From contig JADFLR010000013.1 of the NCBI GenBank assembly GCA_022564295.1, positions 1 through 64,000 on the forward strand: a DNA stretch of 64,000 nucleotides. Direction: 5' to 3'. The notes under the pieces are model-generated. The model did no database searches and was not told the origin of the DNA. It worked only from the letters and a program-made list of their open reading frames with translations. This DNA is from Bacteroidota bacterium. GTDB taxonomy: Bacteria; Bacteroidota; Ignavibacteria; Ignavibacteriales; Ignavibacteriaceae. A program made the position numbers and the translations under genes. Shown one piece after another: positions 31,726-41,483 of this stretch (positions are counted from its first letter, which is position 1; the number at the start of each line of letters is the position of its first letter).

Positions 31726-33407
31726 TAATTTGTTCCGTTTATTTTTATCCAGGGAATATCTTTTACTTTATACGTTTCAAGGTTAGCCACCCAATAGTTT
31801 TTTCTAATTTGTTTAAAATTATGACTTTTATAAAAATTATTACAAGGCGAATTTTTTTTTGTTTCTATAAATTCCCCAGATATTTTTCTCTTACCTGATT
31901 TAATTGCTTCTCTGATAATGTAATTTAACAAAGCTGTTTCAGCAGTTCTTCCGATTACTCTGCAACTTAAAATAAAACTATCTATGACTGTTTTTTTTGA
32001 TTCTTTTTTAACGATTGCTGTTCCAACAATACCATTATCACCAAATTTATCAGTAAGATTTAATACATACACATCATAATTCTCAGCTATTTGGAAGTTT
32101 TTAATTTCTGTCATAGTATATCTTTTGGTAGTTAAATTAAATTGGTTAGTTTTTTGTGTCATTTGTGAAATCCGGGGAATATCGAAGTCAGTTACTCTTC
32201 CAATAGAGGCAATCATCTTGAGGGAATAGTAGAAATCTTCGATGTTATTAATACTAGTTTTAAGATACTCTCTTTTCTTGTTTTCAATGTACATTTCATT
32301 TCGATGTAAATCATCTTTCGTTATATCTAAAAAATCAAAGACTTCAAGTTTTCTTATAAAATTTGGATATTCGGATGGGTCTTCAGGCAATTCCGGGACA
32401 TAAACCTCAGGGAACCTGGTTGAAATTAACTCTCTTTCAAAAGGTGAATCATCTAAAAAAACGAAACTGTCCATTCCAATATTAATTTCCTGAGCAATTT
32501 CCTCCAGGTTTTGGGCTTTATTATTCCAGTTTATTTTAGAACAGATAAAATGTTTTGATCTTAAAATCATATACGGGTGATTATCAATAGCATTTAAAGC
32601 AATATCTTTTGAATTCTTACTATTTAGAACTAATAAAATACCGCGTTTATAAAGTTTGTAAATTTCTCTTTGGAAATCATAAAATGCTTTGCCTATTCCA
32701 TCGTTTGATAACTGAATGTTTTCAATTCCATCTTCACCTATTATTCCCCCCCATAATGTGTTATCAAGATCAAGAATGAGACATTTTTTTCTCTTTCCCT
32801 TATATGCATTAATGTATCTAATATATAATTTACTTAATTGCTTAATACCATTTAGACTCCAATGCGATTTGGCAATATAATGCATTCTCTCGTCGAAAAG
32901 ATTATTAATACCAAATTGTTTTATTAACGATTTAGTATCAATAATTTTTACATTATGCAATTTCCTGGCTAATTCAGTTAATTTAAGATTGCTAATTTCC
33001 TCTGCTTCTAAATAACTATTGCTTGAATTATATTCAAGGGTTGCCATTGTTGCCGGTCGAAAAAAGAAAAAATTATCTATAAAAATCTGAGAACCGGATA
33101 AATTATCGCTAAGTATAATAAACAATTTTATGTTTTCTTCAATTCTATCTATGATTCGATCTATTCTACTATCCATTTTACTTTCAGTATAAATTAAATC
33201 ATCTAATAGTGTAAATAAGTCAAGGGATAGGATTATAATTTCAGGTTTTAAAGAATATAATAATGATTCTTTATTAATTATTTCCTGTTTGTACTGATTA
33301 TATCCGGAAACAAAAACATTTATATCAGGTGTTTCTTTTTTAGTGATTACCTCAAATTCTTTGGCAATTAATTCTTGAGTATAATTACCTAGAAAATAAA
33401 TATTCAT
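31725..33407 (-). CDS. FkbH-like HAD-IIIC phosphatase/acyl loader
   Basis: A 560-residue FkbH-family protein. The N-terminal ~200 residues have an SGNH-like lead (PEIIILSLDLFTLLDD), the central HAD domain shows KKCLILDLDNTLWGGIIGED (DxDxT-type nucleophile, residue ~210-230), LVLNSKNSKDIA and FVFLDDSPFEREL, and the C-terminus is GNAT-like (DNGIVGTAIVKKES, CRVIGRTAETALLNYII). Known members dephosphorylate 1,3-bisphosphoglycerate and load a glyceryl group on an ACP in methoxymalonyl and related pathways. The direct overlap with an ACP gene strongly supports ACP loading here. Confidence 0.88.
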   Translation of the reverse strand: MNIYFLGNYTQELIAKEFEVITKKETPDINVFVSGYNQYKQEIINKESLLYSLKPEIIILSLDLFTLLDDLIYTESKMDSRIDRIIDRIEENIKLFIILSDNLSGSQIFIDNFFFFRPATMATLEYNSSNSYLEAEEISNLKLTELARKLHNVKIIDTKSLIKQFGINNLFDERMHYIAKSHWSLNGIKQLSKLYIRYINAYKGKRKKCLILDLDNTLWGGIIGEDGIENIQLSNDGIGKAFYDFQREIYKLYKRGILLVLNSKNSKDIALNAIDNHPYMILRSKHFICSKINWNNKAQNLEEIAQEINIGMDSFVFLDDSPFERELISTRFPEVYVPELPEDPSEYPNFIRKLEVFDFLDITKDDLHRNEMYIENKKREYLKTSINNIEDFYYSLKMIASIGRVTDFDIPRISQMTQKTNQFNLTTKRYTMTEIKNFQIAENYDVYVLNLTDKFGDNGIVGTAIVKKESKKTVIDSFILSCRVIGRTAETALLNYIIREAIKSGKRKISGEFIETKKNSPCNNFYKSHNFKQIRKNYWVANLETYKVKDIPWIKINGTN

Positions 33408-33817
33408 TTTAATTGTGGCTTTAGATTTTTTTCAACCAGCTCAATAGTAAGATTTTCAATATTAAACATAAATGCAATCCTTTTACCACGAAAAGCAACT
33501 GCTTCTACGGGGCCGGAAATTAAAATAAAATTTTTCTTGGAAAGCTCTTTAATAGTAGTTTCTATATCATCTACCTCATAACAGAAATGATACAAACTGA
33601 TCCTTTTATGAAGTAGTTTAAAAATTGGGGAGTCTTTACTTGCCGGTTCAAGCAATTCATACAGAATGTCATTATCATCCCCCATAAAGATAACTCTTAC
33701 ATCTTGAATTGGATCATATATAATTTCTGATTTTTTCCACCAACCAAGGCTATCTTCAAAATGGTGAATTGCAGATTTAATATCTTTAACAGCTATACCT
33801 AAATGGTTAAGTTTCAT
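33404..33817 (-). CDS. VOC-family (glyoxalase/epimerase-like) metalloprotein
   Basis: A 137-residue protein with two beta-alpha-beta-beta-beta units: KLNHLGIAVKDIKSAIHHFE, YELLEPASKDSPIFKLL, LYHFCYEVDDIETTIKEL and IAFMFNIENLTIELVE. The His and Glu positions fit the metal ligands of methylmalonyl-CoA epimerase/lactoylglutathione-type enzymes. It overlaps fkbH by four bases, so it probably acts on the same acyl intermediate, for example isomerising or forming the acyl group. Confidence 0.8.
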   Translation of the reverse strand: MKLNHLGIAVKDIKSAIHHFEDSLGWWKKSEIIYDPIQDVRVIFMGDDNDILYELLEPASKDSPIFKLLHKRISLYHFCYEVDDIETTIKELSKKNFILISGPVEAVAFRGKRIAFMFNIENLTIELVEKNLKPQLK

Positions 33818-33853
33818 TTTTACTTAAATAGTTAAGCTAAAAAAACTAAAATT

Positions 33854-34966
33854 TTACATACTTTGATAATCATTTTCATTAAGAGCAGCCAAATATAATT
33901 GATGAAACTTCCTTTCCATTTTTGTAATATTAAAATGTGTTTCGATTATCTTTTTCCCATTTACTCCAAAATTTGTTGCTATTTCAGGATTATCTATGAA
34001 GTAAATTATTTTTTCATTTAACAGATCAGGATTTTTCGGTTCAATTAGATATCCGGATTCACCCTCAATTACTAATTCTGCAGTACCTCCACCTTTTGTT
34101 GCTATTACCGGTTTACGCAAAGCCATAAATTCTACCAGAGCATTTGGAATACCTTCACCATGGATATCAGGATTCGTTAATAACACGCCAACATTACATA
34201 TATTCATGATAGATTCAACTTTGTCGCACCAACCGGTAAATATAATTTTATCAGTATCAGAAAATTCTTTCATAATCTTTGCTCTTAATGGACCATCTCC
34301 AACAGCGAGAAATGTGATATCAGATCTTGTTTTTAATATTGAATCGGCAGTTTGCAGATACGTTTGGTAATCTTTCTGGTTGGAAAATGTCGCTACCATA
34401 CCCACAACTAATTTAGTTTTAATTTTCCACTTACTTTTGACTTCATTTATAGTATCCAAATTTTCTATTCTATCAAAGTTTAAGCCGTTGTGAATGCAGT
34501 ATCCTTTTTTTCTGTTAACCCTGAAAGCTTTCAATCCTGCTTTTGAATTAGCTAGTATAATATCAGACAATGAATTTGACATCATTGATATAAGCATTTG
34601 ATTGCTAACTATATTAATTGTTTTCGGAGCACCTGAAACTCTTGAATCAATGAATTTGATACGGAGTAATTTTGACAACGGAAGGAAATATAATGTAGCA
34701 ATAGAATACCAGCTATGGACGATATCAGGTCGAATCCTTCTGCATAATTTATAAAAATACACCAGGTTTTTAATAATATTTTTTTTATTTCTTTCCAGAA
34801 AATGAATTTTAATTCTTTCATCATCGCCTAAAAAGATTTCTTTGTTTTTGTTAAATACTATTATTTCATAATTTATTTTTCGCTCCAATAAATATTTAAG
34901 TAGTTCACCAAAGCGTCTCTCTTTACCACCAAACTTTAAGGCATCGGTAATAAATAATATTTTCAT
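33854..34966 (-). CDS. Glycosyltransferase, family 4 type
   Basis: A 370-residue GT4 enzyme: LKFGGKERRFGELLKYL (donor-side glycine loop), VVGMVATFSNQKDYQTYLQT, FLAVGDGPLRAKIMKEF and GIPNALVEFMALRKPVIATK with the E-F-M-A variant of EAMA. Full length and apparently intact. It begins the run of GT4 genes after the acyl-carrier module. Confidence 0.87.
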   Translation of the reverse strand: MKILFITDALKFGGKERRFGELLKYLLERKINYEIIVFNKNKEIFLGDDERIKIHFLERNKKNIIKNLVYFYKLCRRIRPDIVHSWYSIATLYFLPLSKLLRIKFIDSRVSGAPKTINIVSNQMLISMMSNSLSDIILANSKAGLKAFRVNRKKGYCIHNGLNFDRIENLDTINEVKSKWKIKTKLVVGMVATFSNQKDYQTYLQTADSILKTRSDITFLAVGDGPLRAKIMKEFSDTDKIIFTGWCDKVESIMNICNVGVLLTNPDIHGEGIPNALVEFMALRKPVIATKGGGTAELVIEGESGYLIEPKNPDLLNEKIIYFIDNPEIATNFGVNGKKIIETHFNITKMERKFHQLYLAALNENDYQSM

Positions 34967-35000
34967 CTTATATAAAGGATTTTCGGAATAGTCAATAAAA

Positions 35001-36149
35001 CTAATATGAGTTATAAGTATTAAGGCTGTTCCGATATGCTAATAGAGTATCTGCAAATATTTCTGCATTTACTTTGTAATCATGGTGAAGAACTAAATAT
35101 TCTTCAAAATAATCTTTTGATTTATTATGATCTAATTCTTTGCATTTCAAAAGAACCTCATGGATATTTTCTTCGTTAACTAAATATCCTATTGAGTATT
35201 GATTGAAGATATCATCCGGATTAACAATTAATGATATCACCGGTGTTGCAACTGAAAAAGCTTCTAAGAATGTGTTTGAAAAGCCCTCGTATCTCGAAGT
35301 ATTAATCAGAGCATAGGAACCTGATAGGAAGGAGAATACTTCATCTCTTTTTATATTGCCAATAAATTCAACATTATCAAGTGCGCTCAGATTATTTATT
35401 GCATTCGAAGTTTCAGGGTCAAGGGCAGTATTGGATTTGCCAGCAATTTTAAACTTATATTTTTTATTGTTTGCTGCGATACGATAAAATGCAGCTAGAT
35501 TTTTTTGATAAGTAAATGAACCTATCCATGCAAAGTATTGCCTTTCATTATTCAATAAAGGGTCAGTTTTGATACTAGTGTGAAAAGGATTTTTGATAAT
35601 TCTAATAACTTTAGCAGGAAATCGTTTGACCAGGCATTTTTTCTGATAATCATTTTGGCAAATAATTATACTGGCTTGTTTCAAGCCAATATTATAAAAT
35701 ATTCTGCTCCTGTGCGAAAGAACTGTAGATAATCTCTCATCAACGTCAATATCATTCGCAACCAAATATACAAAAGGTATCCTTAAGATTTTTGAGATGA
35801 TGGCAATTATACCTGTATCGAAGCCCGCACATCTTTGAATTAAAAAATCCGGTTTGTAGTTTTTAATAGAGAAGAAAAGTCTTGGTATCCGGTAGTAGAT
35901 CCAGCGAAGGTATTTTAATCCGTATTCTTTGTGATAAGATTCTATAATTTCGAAACCAGGATCAGAGCCTACAAATTCTTTCGAACCCTTCCAGGTTAGA
36001 ACTCCTACACTATTGCCATGATAAACTAAACCATTAACGAATGCTAAAAGTCTTACTGAAGCACCACCAATAATTACATCAGAATAGTTTAATAAATAAC
36101 GAATATTATAATCGATGAATAAAAGTTTAAGATTAGAAATTTTGTCCAT
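35001..36149 (-). CDS. Glycosyltransferase, family 4 type (intact paralogue)
   Basis: A 382-residue GT4 enzyme with an N-terminal IDYNIRYLLNYSDVIIGGAS loop, FAWIGSFTYQKNLAAFYRIA, VEFIGNIKRDEVFSFLSGSY and RYEGFSNTFLEAFSVATPVI (E-x7-E region). Its first ~160 residues are nearly copied in the truncated gene at 37102-37596, with long identical blocks such as GVLTWKGSKEFVGSDPGF. This copy is complete. Confidence 0.85.
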   Translation of the reverse strand: MDKISNLKLLFIDYNIRYLLNYSDVIIGGASVRLLAFVNGLVYHGNSVGVLTWKGSKEFVGSDPGFEIIESYHKEYGLKYLRWIYYRIPRLFFSIKNYKPDFLIQRCAGFDTGIIAIISKILRIPFVYLVANDIDVDERLSTVLSHRSRIFYNIGLKQASIIICQNDYQKKCLVKRFPAKVIRIIKNPFHTSIKTDPLLNNERQYFAWIGSFTYQKNLAAFYRIAANNKKYKFKIAGKSNTALDPETSNAINNLSALDNVEFIGNIKRDEVFSFLSGSYALINTSRYEGFSNTFLEAFSVATPVISLIVNPDDIFNQYSIGYLVNEENIHEVLLKCKELDHNKSKDYFEEYLVLHHDYKVNAEIFADTLLAYRNSLNTYNSY

Positions 36150-36249
36150 TTCAATATCATTATTATAAATTAACTATCCCAAATAGATGAATAAATCATA
36201 ACTTTTAAGTAATAATAAATTGTAAAATGCAATAGTCACTAAATGATCT

Positions 36250-37059
36250 TTATATTTTATTTTTTAAAATAAACAATACACTGGAACATATATTGTTATG
36301 AGGTTTCATTGTCGGAATTAATGGCCATTCCGAAGGACCATAAAGTAGAAGAGGAAATTTAGTAATTATATTAAAACCATTAATCTTAAATGTATTTATC
36401 CAATTTTTTATTCTAAAATTTTTATAGCATGCAAAAAAACTATTATATTCACCATGAGCTTGTGGAAATAGTTTTGACAAATAATGGATGAATGTTTTTT
36501 TTGTATTGTTGCTATTTGCTATACTATTAATAATATTATATTTATTATCATATAATCCATTTCTAATTATTCTTAATAATATCTTTTTAATCAATGTTCT
36601 TATGTGAACAATATACTGTGCTGGTATGCTAAGAAGTAACCATATATTAGTTGGTACTGCAAAAGCATAAATACAATTGGATTTTCCTATTCTTTTGAGT
36701 TCAGAAAATGCATCTTGTAAATTTTTCAGATGTTCAATGACATGATTAGAATAAATTAAATCAAACAGATTATCTTTCAAAGGTGCATTTGCTATATCAC
36801 ACTTAATAAAATAAATATCTTTCATTTCTTTAATATTATTATCAAAATAAATATCTGATGCAATTACATCTCCTATTTTATTTAAATGCGGTAGCTGAAA
36901 TCCATTACCACTACCAAATTCCAATATACTTATTTTAGATTTCCTAGCTATATCGGTATTATTTAGAAATGGTTTAATAATAGACAAAGAAATTGATATT
37001 TCCAGTTCTCTTTTATATTGTCTATGTTTTTCTTCGCCTAACAAGGTTTTTGGTAGCAT
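36250..37059 (-). CDS. Class I SAM-dependent methyltransferase
   Basis: A 269-residue methyltransferase: KISILEFGSGNGFQLPHLNK (motif I), DVIASDIYF, DIANAPLKDNLFDLIYSNHV and IEHLKNLQDAFSELKRIGKS, as in Methyltransf_11 O-/N-methyltransferases of sugar or lipid substrates. The C-terminal ~120 residues are divergent and hydrophobic in places. It lies between the intact and the truncated copy of the same GT4 gene and is more AT-rich than both, as if inserted during the rearrangement that broke the second copy. Confidence 0.8.
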   Translation of the reverse strand: MLPKTLLGEEKHRQYKRELEISISLSIIKPFLNNTDIARKSKISILEFGSGNGFQLPHLNKIGDVIASDIYFDNNIKEMKDIYFIKCDIANAPLKDNLFDLIYSNHVIEHLKNLQDAFSELKRIGKSNCIYAFAVPTNIWLLLSIPAQYIVHIRTLIKKILLRIIRNGLYDNKYNIINSIANSNNTKKTFIHYLSKLFPQAHGEYNSFFACYKNFRIKNWINTFKINGFNIITKFPLLLYGPSEWPLIPTMKPHNNICSSVLFILKNKI

Positions 37060-37101
37060 TCAATATTCTCTAAATAAATATAAATAAATAATAATTATGG
37101 T

Positions 37102-37596
37102 TTATTTCAAGCTAAAATTATAAAATATTCTATTCCTGTGCGAAAGAACTGTGGATAATCTCTCATCAAAGTAGATATCATTCGCAACCATATATACAAA
37201 AGGGATCTTTAAGAATTTTGAGCTAACAGCAATAATACCTGTTTTGAAACACGCACATCTTTGAATTAGAAAATCCGGTTTGTAGTTTTTAATAGAAAAG
37301 AAAAGTCTTGGTATCCGGTAGTAGATCCAGCGGAGATATTTTAATCCGTATTCTTTGTGATAAGTTTCTATCATTCCGAAACCTGGATCAGAGCCTACAA
37401 ATTCTTTCGAACCCTTCCAGGTAAGAACTCCTACACTGTGACCACGATGAATTAGTCCCTTGCAAAATGCATACAGTCTTACGGTTGCACCACCAACAAA
37501 AACATCAGAATTTTTAAGGAGATAAGGAATATTAAAATCAAAAAATAAAATCCTTAATTTATACGGCTTATCCATTTGCGGATCGAATTTCCCCAA
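37102..37596 (-). pseudogene. Truncated duplicate of the GT4 gene at 35.0-36.1 kb
   Basis: A 164-residue protein that matches the N-terminal domain of the GT4 enzyme at 35001-36149 (identical blocks SVGVLTWKGSKEFVGSDPGF, YGLKYLRWIYYRIPRLFFSI) and stops at RIFYNFSLK. DNA similarity continues for a few bases after the stop and ends at ~37097, where unrelated AT-rich sequence leads to the methyltransferase gene. The nucleotide-binding C-terminal domain is missing, so it cannot be a functional transferase. Its 5' end overlaps the end of wzy by 29 bases. Confidence 0.8.
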
Positions 37597-38863
37597 TGCT
37601 CCATTTCTTTTTTTGTGCTTGAATTATATTTATTTTATTTAATTTATGCTCATGTAACATATTATTAGATACAACAAACCGATGATAGCTATAGGATAAA
37701 AACATCAGGAAAGCGAATGGTAAATCCGGTCTTCTAAAGATCATTTGAATTAGAATGAGAGATATTATTAAAATTATAAACGGGTGTTTTAGTAAAGAAA
37801 ATTCAACAGTAAATATTTTTAAAATAAAATAAATATATAATATAAAAAAGAATATACCGCTTGAAGCCAAAATTTGAGTGTACTGAAAGTTGCTGCGGGT
37901 AATATGATGGAACATTCCGGCTGCTGCATTTTTATAACCAACTCCGAACCAGGGATAATCTAAAAAATTGTTCCAGGAAGCCAATATCTGACCGCCTCTG
38001 CCAGCATCATCCAAAGTGATTAAGAGAAATCGATTTGCCTTTAAAAATATATTAATGTTCTGCAGCAATATTTCAGAGACCAAAAGGAATATGATGAAGA
38101 TTAAGAAACTGATAAGATATTTTTGAAAGATGTTTTTAGTGGAATATCTGTTCAACATAAAAAAGGACAGGGTAAAGGCAATAATAATCATTGAACCCCT
38201 GGTTTGTGTTAACAAAGGAAGTGAGCATAAGAAAATTATCGCGAAAACGATGTTTAGTTTTCTTGAAGGATTGAAAAAACGGGGAATAAAAAGTATGATG
38301 ACAAGAATCATAATTGCCATTGCATTCATATCGGCAAATGCGTTAAGATTGTTTTCCCCAAGCAATCTGTCAACGCCCGGCACGTAAGTAAAGGGAAATT
38401 GAATGATGCCAAATGCTGCCAGGTCAATTATCAGAGTATTAATTATAATGGCTATTAAAAAAAAATCAACAATAAAACTTATGTTTTTTAAGTTTTTACT
38501 CAAATTAAAAATTATAAAAAAGAACATATATATATATAACCATCTATTAAGCAGGCCAAATCTCGGGTCATTATTACTTTGAGCATGAACTAACTCAATC
38601 AGACAAAAGAGGAATAATGTGAGAATGAAAATGGTAATATGCGGGAATGCTTTTTTCTTTTGTAATAAAGAATTTTTAAGAGCAAACATTAATGGCAGCA
38701 TTGCGAATATTCCATATAGATATCTTAATGGAGGAATACCAAATGTCGAAGTAAGAGCTTTAGACATTATTATAGGTACATAGGTTATCCATAAGATGAT
38801 AAAAAGTATAGGGATCTTGGTACTGTAAGGAATATTTTTAGTATTTCCCTTGAAGAAAATCAT
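37568..38863 (-). CDS. wzy: O-antigen polymerase-like membrane protein (Wzy)
   Basis: A 431-residue protein with about 11-12 membrane helices and a large periplasmic loop carrying the ligase/polymerase motif (DDAGRGGQILASWNNFLDYP, then WFGVGYKNAAAGMFHHITRSN). It belongs to the O-antigen polymerase/ligase superfamily and sits directly after the flippase gene, so it is the best candidate for Wzy of this cluster, polymerising lipid-linked repeat units on the periplasmic side. Confidence 0.8.
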   Translation of the reverse strand: MIFFKGNTKNIPYSTKIPILFIILWITYVPIIMSKALTSTFGIPPLRYLYGIFAMLPLMFALKNSLLQKKKAFPHITIFILTLFLFCLIELVHAQSNNDPRFGLLNRWLYIYMFFFIIFNLSKNLKNISFIVDFFLIAIIINTLIIDLAAFGIIQFPFTYVPGVDRLLGENNLNAFADMNAMAIMILVIILFIPRFFNPSRKLNIVFAIIFLCSLPLLTQTRGSMIIIAFTLSFFMLNRYSTKNIFQKYLISFLIFIIFLLVSEILLQNINIFLKANRFLLITLDDAGRGGQILASWNNFLDYPWFGVGYKNAAAGMFHHITRSNFQYTQILASSGIFFFILYIYFILKIFTVEFSLLKHPFIILIISLILIQMIFRRPDLPFAFLMFLSYSYHRFVVSNNMLHEHKLNKINIIQAQKKKWSIGEIRSANG

Positions 38864-38931
38864 ATGTAAACATCCATAGTAATTTGGGTTTGAATAAATT
38901 GATTTATTTGCATCTGTATTAGTGTAATAAA

Positions 38932-40218
38932 TTAATGATTATAATACGTATTTATATATTTACTATGGAAATATTTAAAATAAAGATAAAAAATAATAAT
39001 ATGATAAATAGCATATCCAAGAACATCAACTATAACAAAAGAATAGAGAGATAATAGTTCCATCGATTGGAGAAGGAACACACTGGCAACCAATAATATA
39101 GTCGCACCAAATTGGATAAATGGAATTATACTCTGTTTGTTCACAGTTTTTGAAATAAGCACAATTGCAACGTAGGAACTAAGAACTTTTAATGGAAGTA
39201 TAAAAAGCATCAATTTTGCTATTGGTATTGCATCAATATATTTAGGAAGAAAAATCGGGACAAAAAAATCTAATAAAAACCATAATATTATAATACTTAT
39301 TATACTAACACCAACCAGCAAAAAGGTTTCTCGGATAACAATCTTATTAACTAAATTATAGTTGTTGGCACCAAGGTTTTCAAAAATATTTACTTTCCTC
39401 ACTCTAATTGCCATCAGAAACAAAGTTGCCATTTGAGCGATAATCATCTGAGCAAATCCGAACAACCCGGCTGAGATGAGCCCAAACAAACTAATTACCA
39501 GGATCTTTTCCATATATATATAAGAGCCATAAGCAACAGTACCCATAGATATCGGGAAACCGATCTTTAGCTGCCTGATAAATTCTATTTTATCAAAAAT
39601 AAAATGAAACTTATAATCTAGTTTCTTAGAATATATATATATTGAAAATACAGATGCGAAAGTTGGAATTATCAGGGATGCATATATCCTTAAAAAGGGA
39701 ACAAGTATAGCAACTAATACAGCGCTAAAGAAACCGGCAGCAAAAGTTATTTTGCTAATTAATACAAATCTTTTATTTATAGTTGCTTCATTATTTAATA
39801 TAGCCTGTAATTTTTGAAATAAAAGCCCAAAAGAAGCAAGGATAACCGATGAAAAAATTAAAATATTATCGGTAAAAAAAAAAGCGCTGCCTATTCCTGC
39901 TAAGAAGAGCAAAACAGATAAAACAATTTCGTATGAATAAGAACTATTCTTTATGAACTTAATATCAGATTCAGATGATTTGGCCCCTTTAAGTTCCAAT
40001 ATTTCCCTGGTGGCAACCTGCTTGAAACCGAGGTTCCCAAACTTTGATAAATTACGAATGAGATTTACACCACTCAGAAGCCCGTAATCAGCCGGACCCA
40101 GATACTTTGCAACCAAAAAACTTTTTATAAATTGAATTGGTTTTAAAGCTATATTCGCACCAGCTAGAGCAGAAAAGTCTCGTATCGACTTCTTCTTAAG
40201 AATCGTTTTTATATTCAT
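38932..40218 (-). CDS. wzx: Polysaccharide flippase (Wzx-like)
   Basis: A 428-residue MOP-superfamily transporter with ~12 helices: RDFSALAGANIALKPIQFIK at the start, VAKYLGPADYGLLSGVNLIR, FGFAQMIIAQMATLFLMAI and IAKLMLFILPLKVLSSYVAI. It flips undecaprenyl-linked repeat units across the inner membrane for Wzy. Full length. Confidence 0.87.
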   Translation of the reverse strand: MNIKTILKKKSIRDFSALAGANIALKPIQFIKSFLVAKYLGPADYGLLSGVNLIRNLSKFGNLGFKQVATREILELKGAKSSESDIKFIKNSSYSYEIVLSVLLFLAGIGSAFFFTDNILIFSSVILASFGLLFQKLQAILNNEATINKRFVLISKITFAAGFFSAVLVAILVPFLRIYASLIIPTFASVFSIYIYSKKLDYKFHFIFDKIEFIRQLKIGFPISMGTVAYGSYIYMEKILVISLFGLISAGLFGFAQMIIAQMATLFLMAIRVRKVNIFENLGANNYNLVNKIVIRETFLLVGVSIISIIILWFLLDFFVPIFLPKYIDAIPIAKLMLFILPLKVLSSYVAIVLISKTVNKQSIIPFIQFGATILLVASVFLLQSMELLSLYSFVIVDVLGYAIYHIIIFYLYFKYFHSKYINTYYNH

Positions 40219-40298
40219 ATTAGTGGAAAAAGCAGATAGCCTGGATTACTATAATTTCACCACCTAAAACAGACTACCAAACCGGAAAATCCTCAAAA

Positions 40299-41480
40299 CT
40301 ATATTACTTTGCGATAGACATTATCTATCTCTTTAATGTATCTCCCAATAGAGAATTTTTCTTGTACCAAAGACCGGGCATTCTTTGTTATGTTCTCAAT
40401 CAATAGTTCGTTACTTGTAAGATTTAAAATAGCATCAATGAGAGCTTTTGTATCTCCATACTCAACCAGGATTCCGTTAAATCCATTCTGTATTACTTCA
40501 GGTATCCCTCCAATCTTAGTGGCTATTACCGGGATACCGGATACCATTCCCTCAAGAATAACTCTTCCAAAAGCTTCATTTTTGGAAGGGACTAATAGAA
40601 TATCTATAAATGAGAGAATTGAAAATGAATCCTCAACATATCCAAGGAAAAGCACTTTATTTTTTATGTTAAGTTCCTCAACTAAATTTCTAATTTTCTT
40701 TTCACTTGAACCTTTGCCTGCTAGAAACAATATATATTTGTCAGATTTTTTTGTTAACTCGTAAAATGATCTGATTAAAAAATCATGTCCTTTAGCGTCA
40801 TTAAAATTTGCGATGCATCCCAATTTTGTTTCTGTTATTTCACTATACTTTGAATTATCTCTAACTTCATTCACATCTCTCAGTTCAATTGCATTATGGA
40901 TAACTTCAATTTTCTTCTCATCAAGTCCGAGATTCTTCCAATGATTTTTCGTTGATTCAGAATTTGCCACATAAACAGTGACCTTCGAATTTGCATAATC
41001 TGCTATTTGTTTTGTAAATCCATTGCTTCGCATTGACCGAAGATGACTTACACAGGGCAGTTTTGTATCGCTGCTTATAAGAACACAGAACAGATCTCTT
41101 AATATCTGATCATTCATATGAATTAAAGAAATATCTTTTGCCTTAATTATTTTTTTTATGATTCTGATTGTTTTAAGATGGCAAATTCTTAACACGTATT
41201 TTAGAATTCTGATATTAAATCTGTGCGCTTTTGAACAAATCTTTCTGATTACTTTTATCGGCAAGGAACTGAGTTCAATTGAATAAACCGGGTCGTCAAT
41301 ATGATGAACATCTACATTTATGGAAGCAAAAAGATTATCATATTTAGTCCTATTAAAAAGTACAACTATTGGGCGGTAGAGTTCCCGGTTGATATATTTC
41401 AAATGCAAGTAAAGACTTTCAAAAGAACCCCCGCCATAAGTACCTGCTTCTATAAAGAGAATTGAAGTCATATTATGCAA
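40299..41480 (-). CDS. Glycosyltransferase, family 4 type
   Basis: A 393-residue GT4 enzyme: EAGTYGGGSFESLYLHLKYI, VVLFNRTKYD, LGCIANFNDAKGHDFLIRSF, LFLAGKGSSEKKIR, ILLVPSKNEAFGRVILEGMV and SGIPVIATKIGGIPEVIQNG (clear E-x7-E). Complete. Separated by only three bases from the FkbM methyltransferase gene. Confidence 0.88.
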   Translation of the reverse strand: MHNMTSILFIEAGTYGGGSFESLYLHLKYINRELYRPIVVLFNRTKYDNLFASINVDVHHIDDPVYSIELSSLPIKVIRKICSKAHRFNIRILKYVLRICHLKTIRIIKKIIKAKDISLIHMNDQILRDLFCVLISSDTKLPCVSHLRSMRSNGFTKQIADYANSKVTVYVANSESTKNHWKNLGLDEKKIEVIHNAIELRDVNEVRDNSKYSEITETKLGCIANFNDAKGHDFLIRSFYELTKKSDKYILFLAGKGSSEKKIRNLVEELNIKNKVLFLGYVEDSFSILSFIDILLVPSKNEAFGRVILEGMVSGIPVIATKIGGIPEVIQNGFNGILVEYGDTKALIDAILNLTSNELLIENITKNARSLVQEKFSIGRYIKEIDNVYRKVI

Positions 41481-41483
41481 CAG

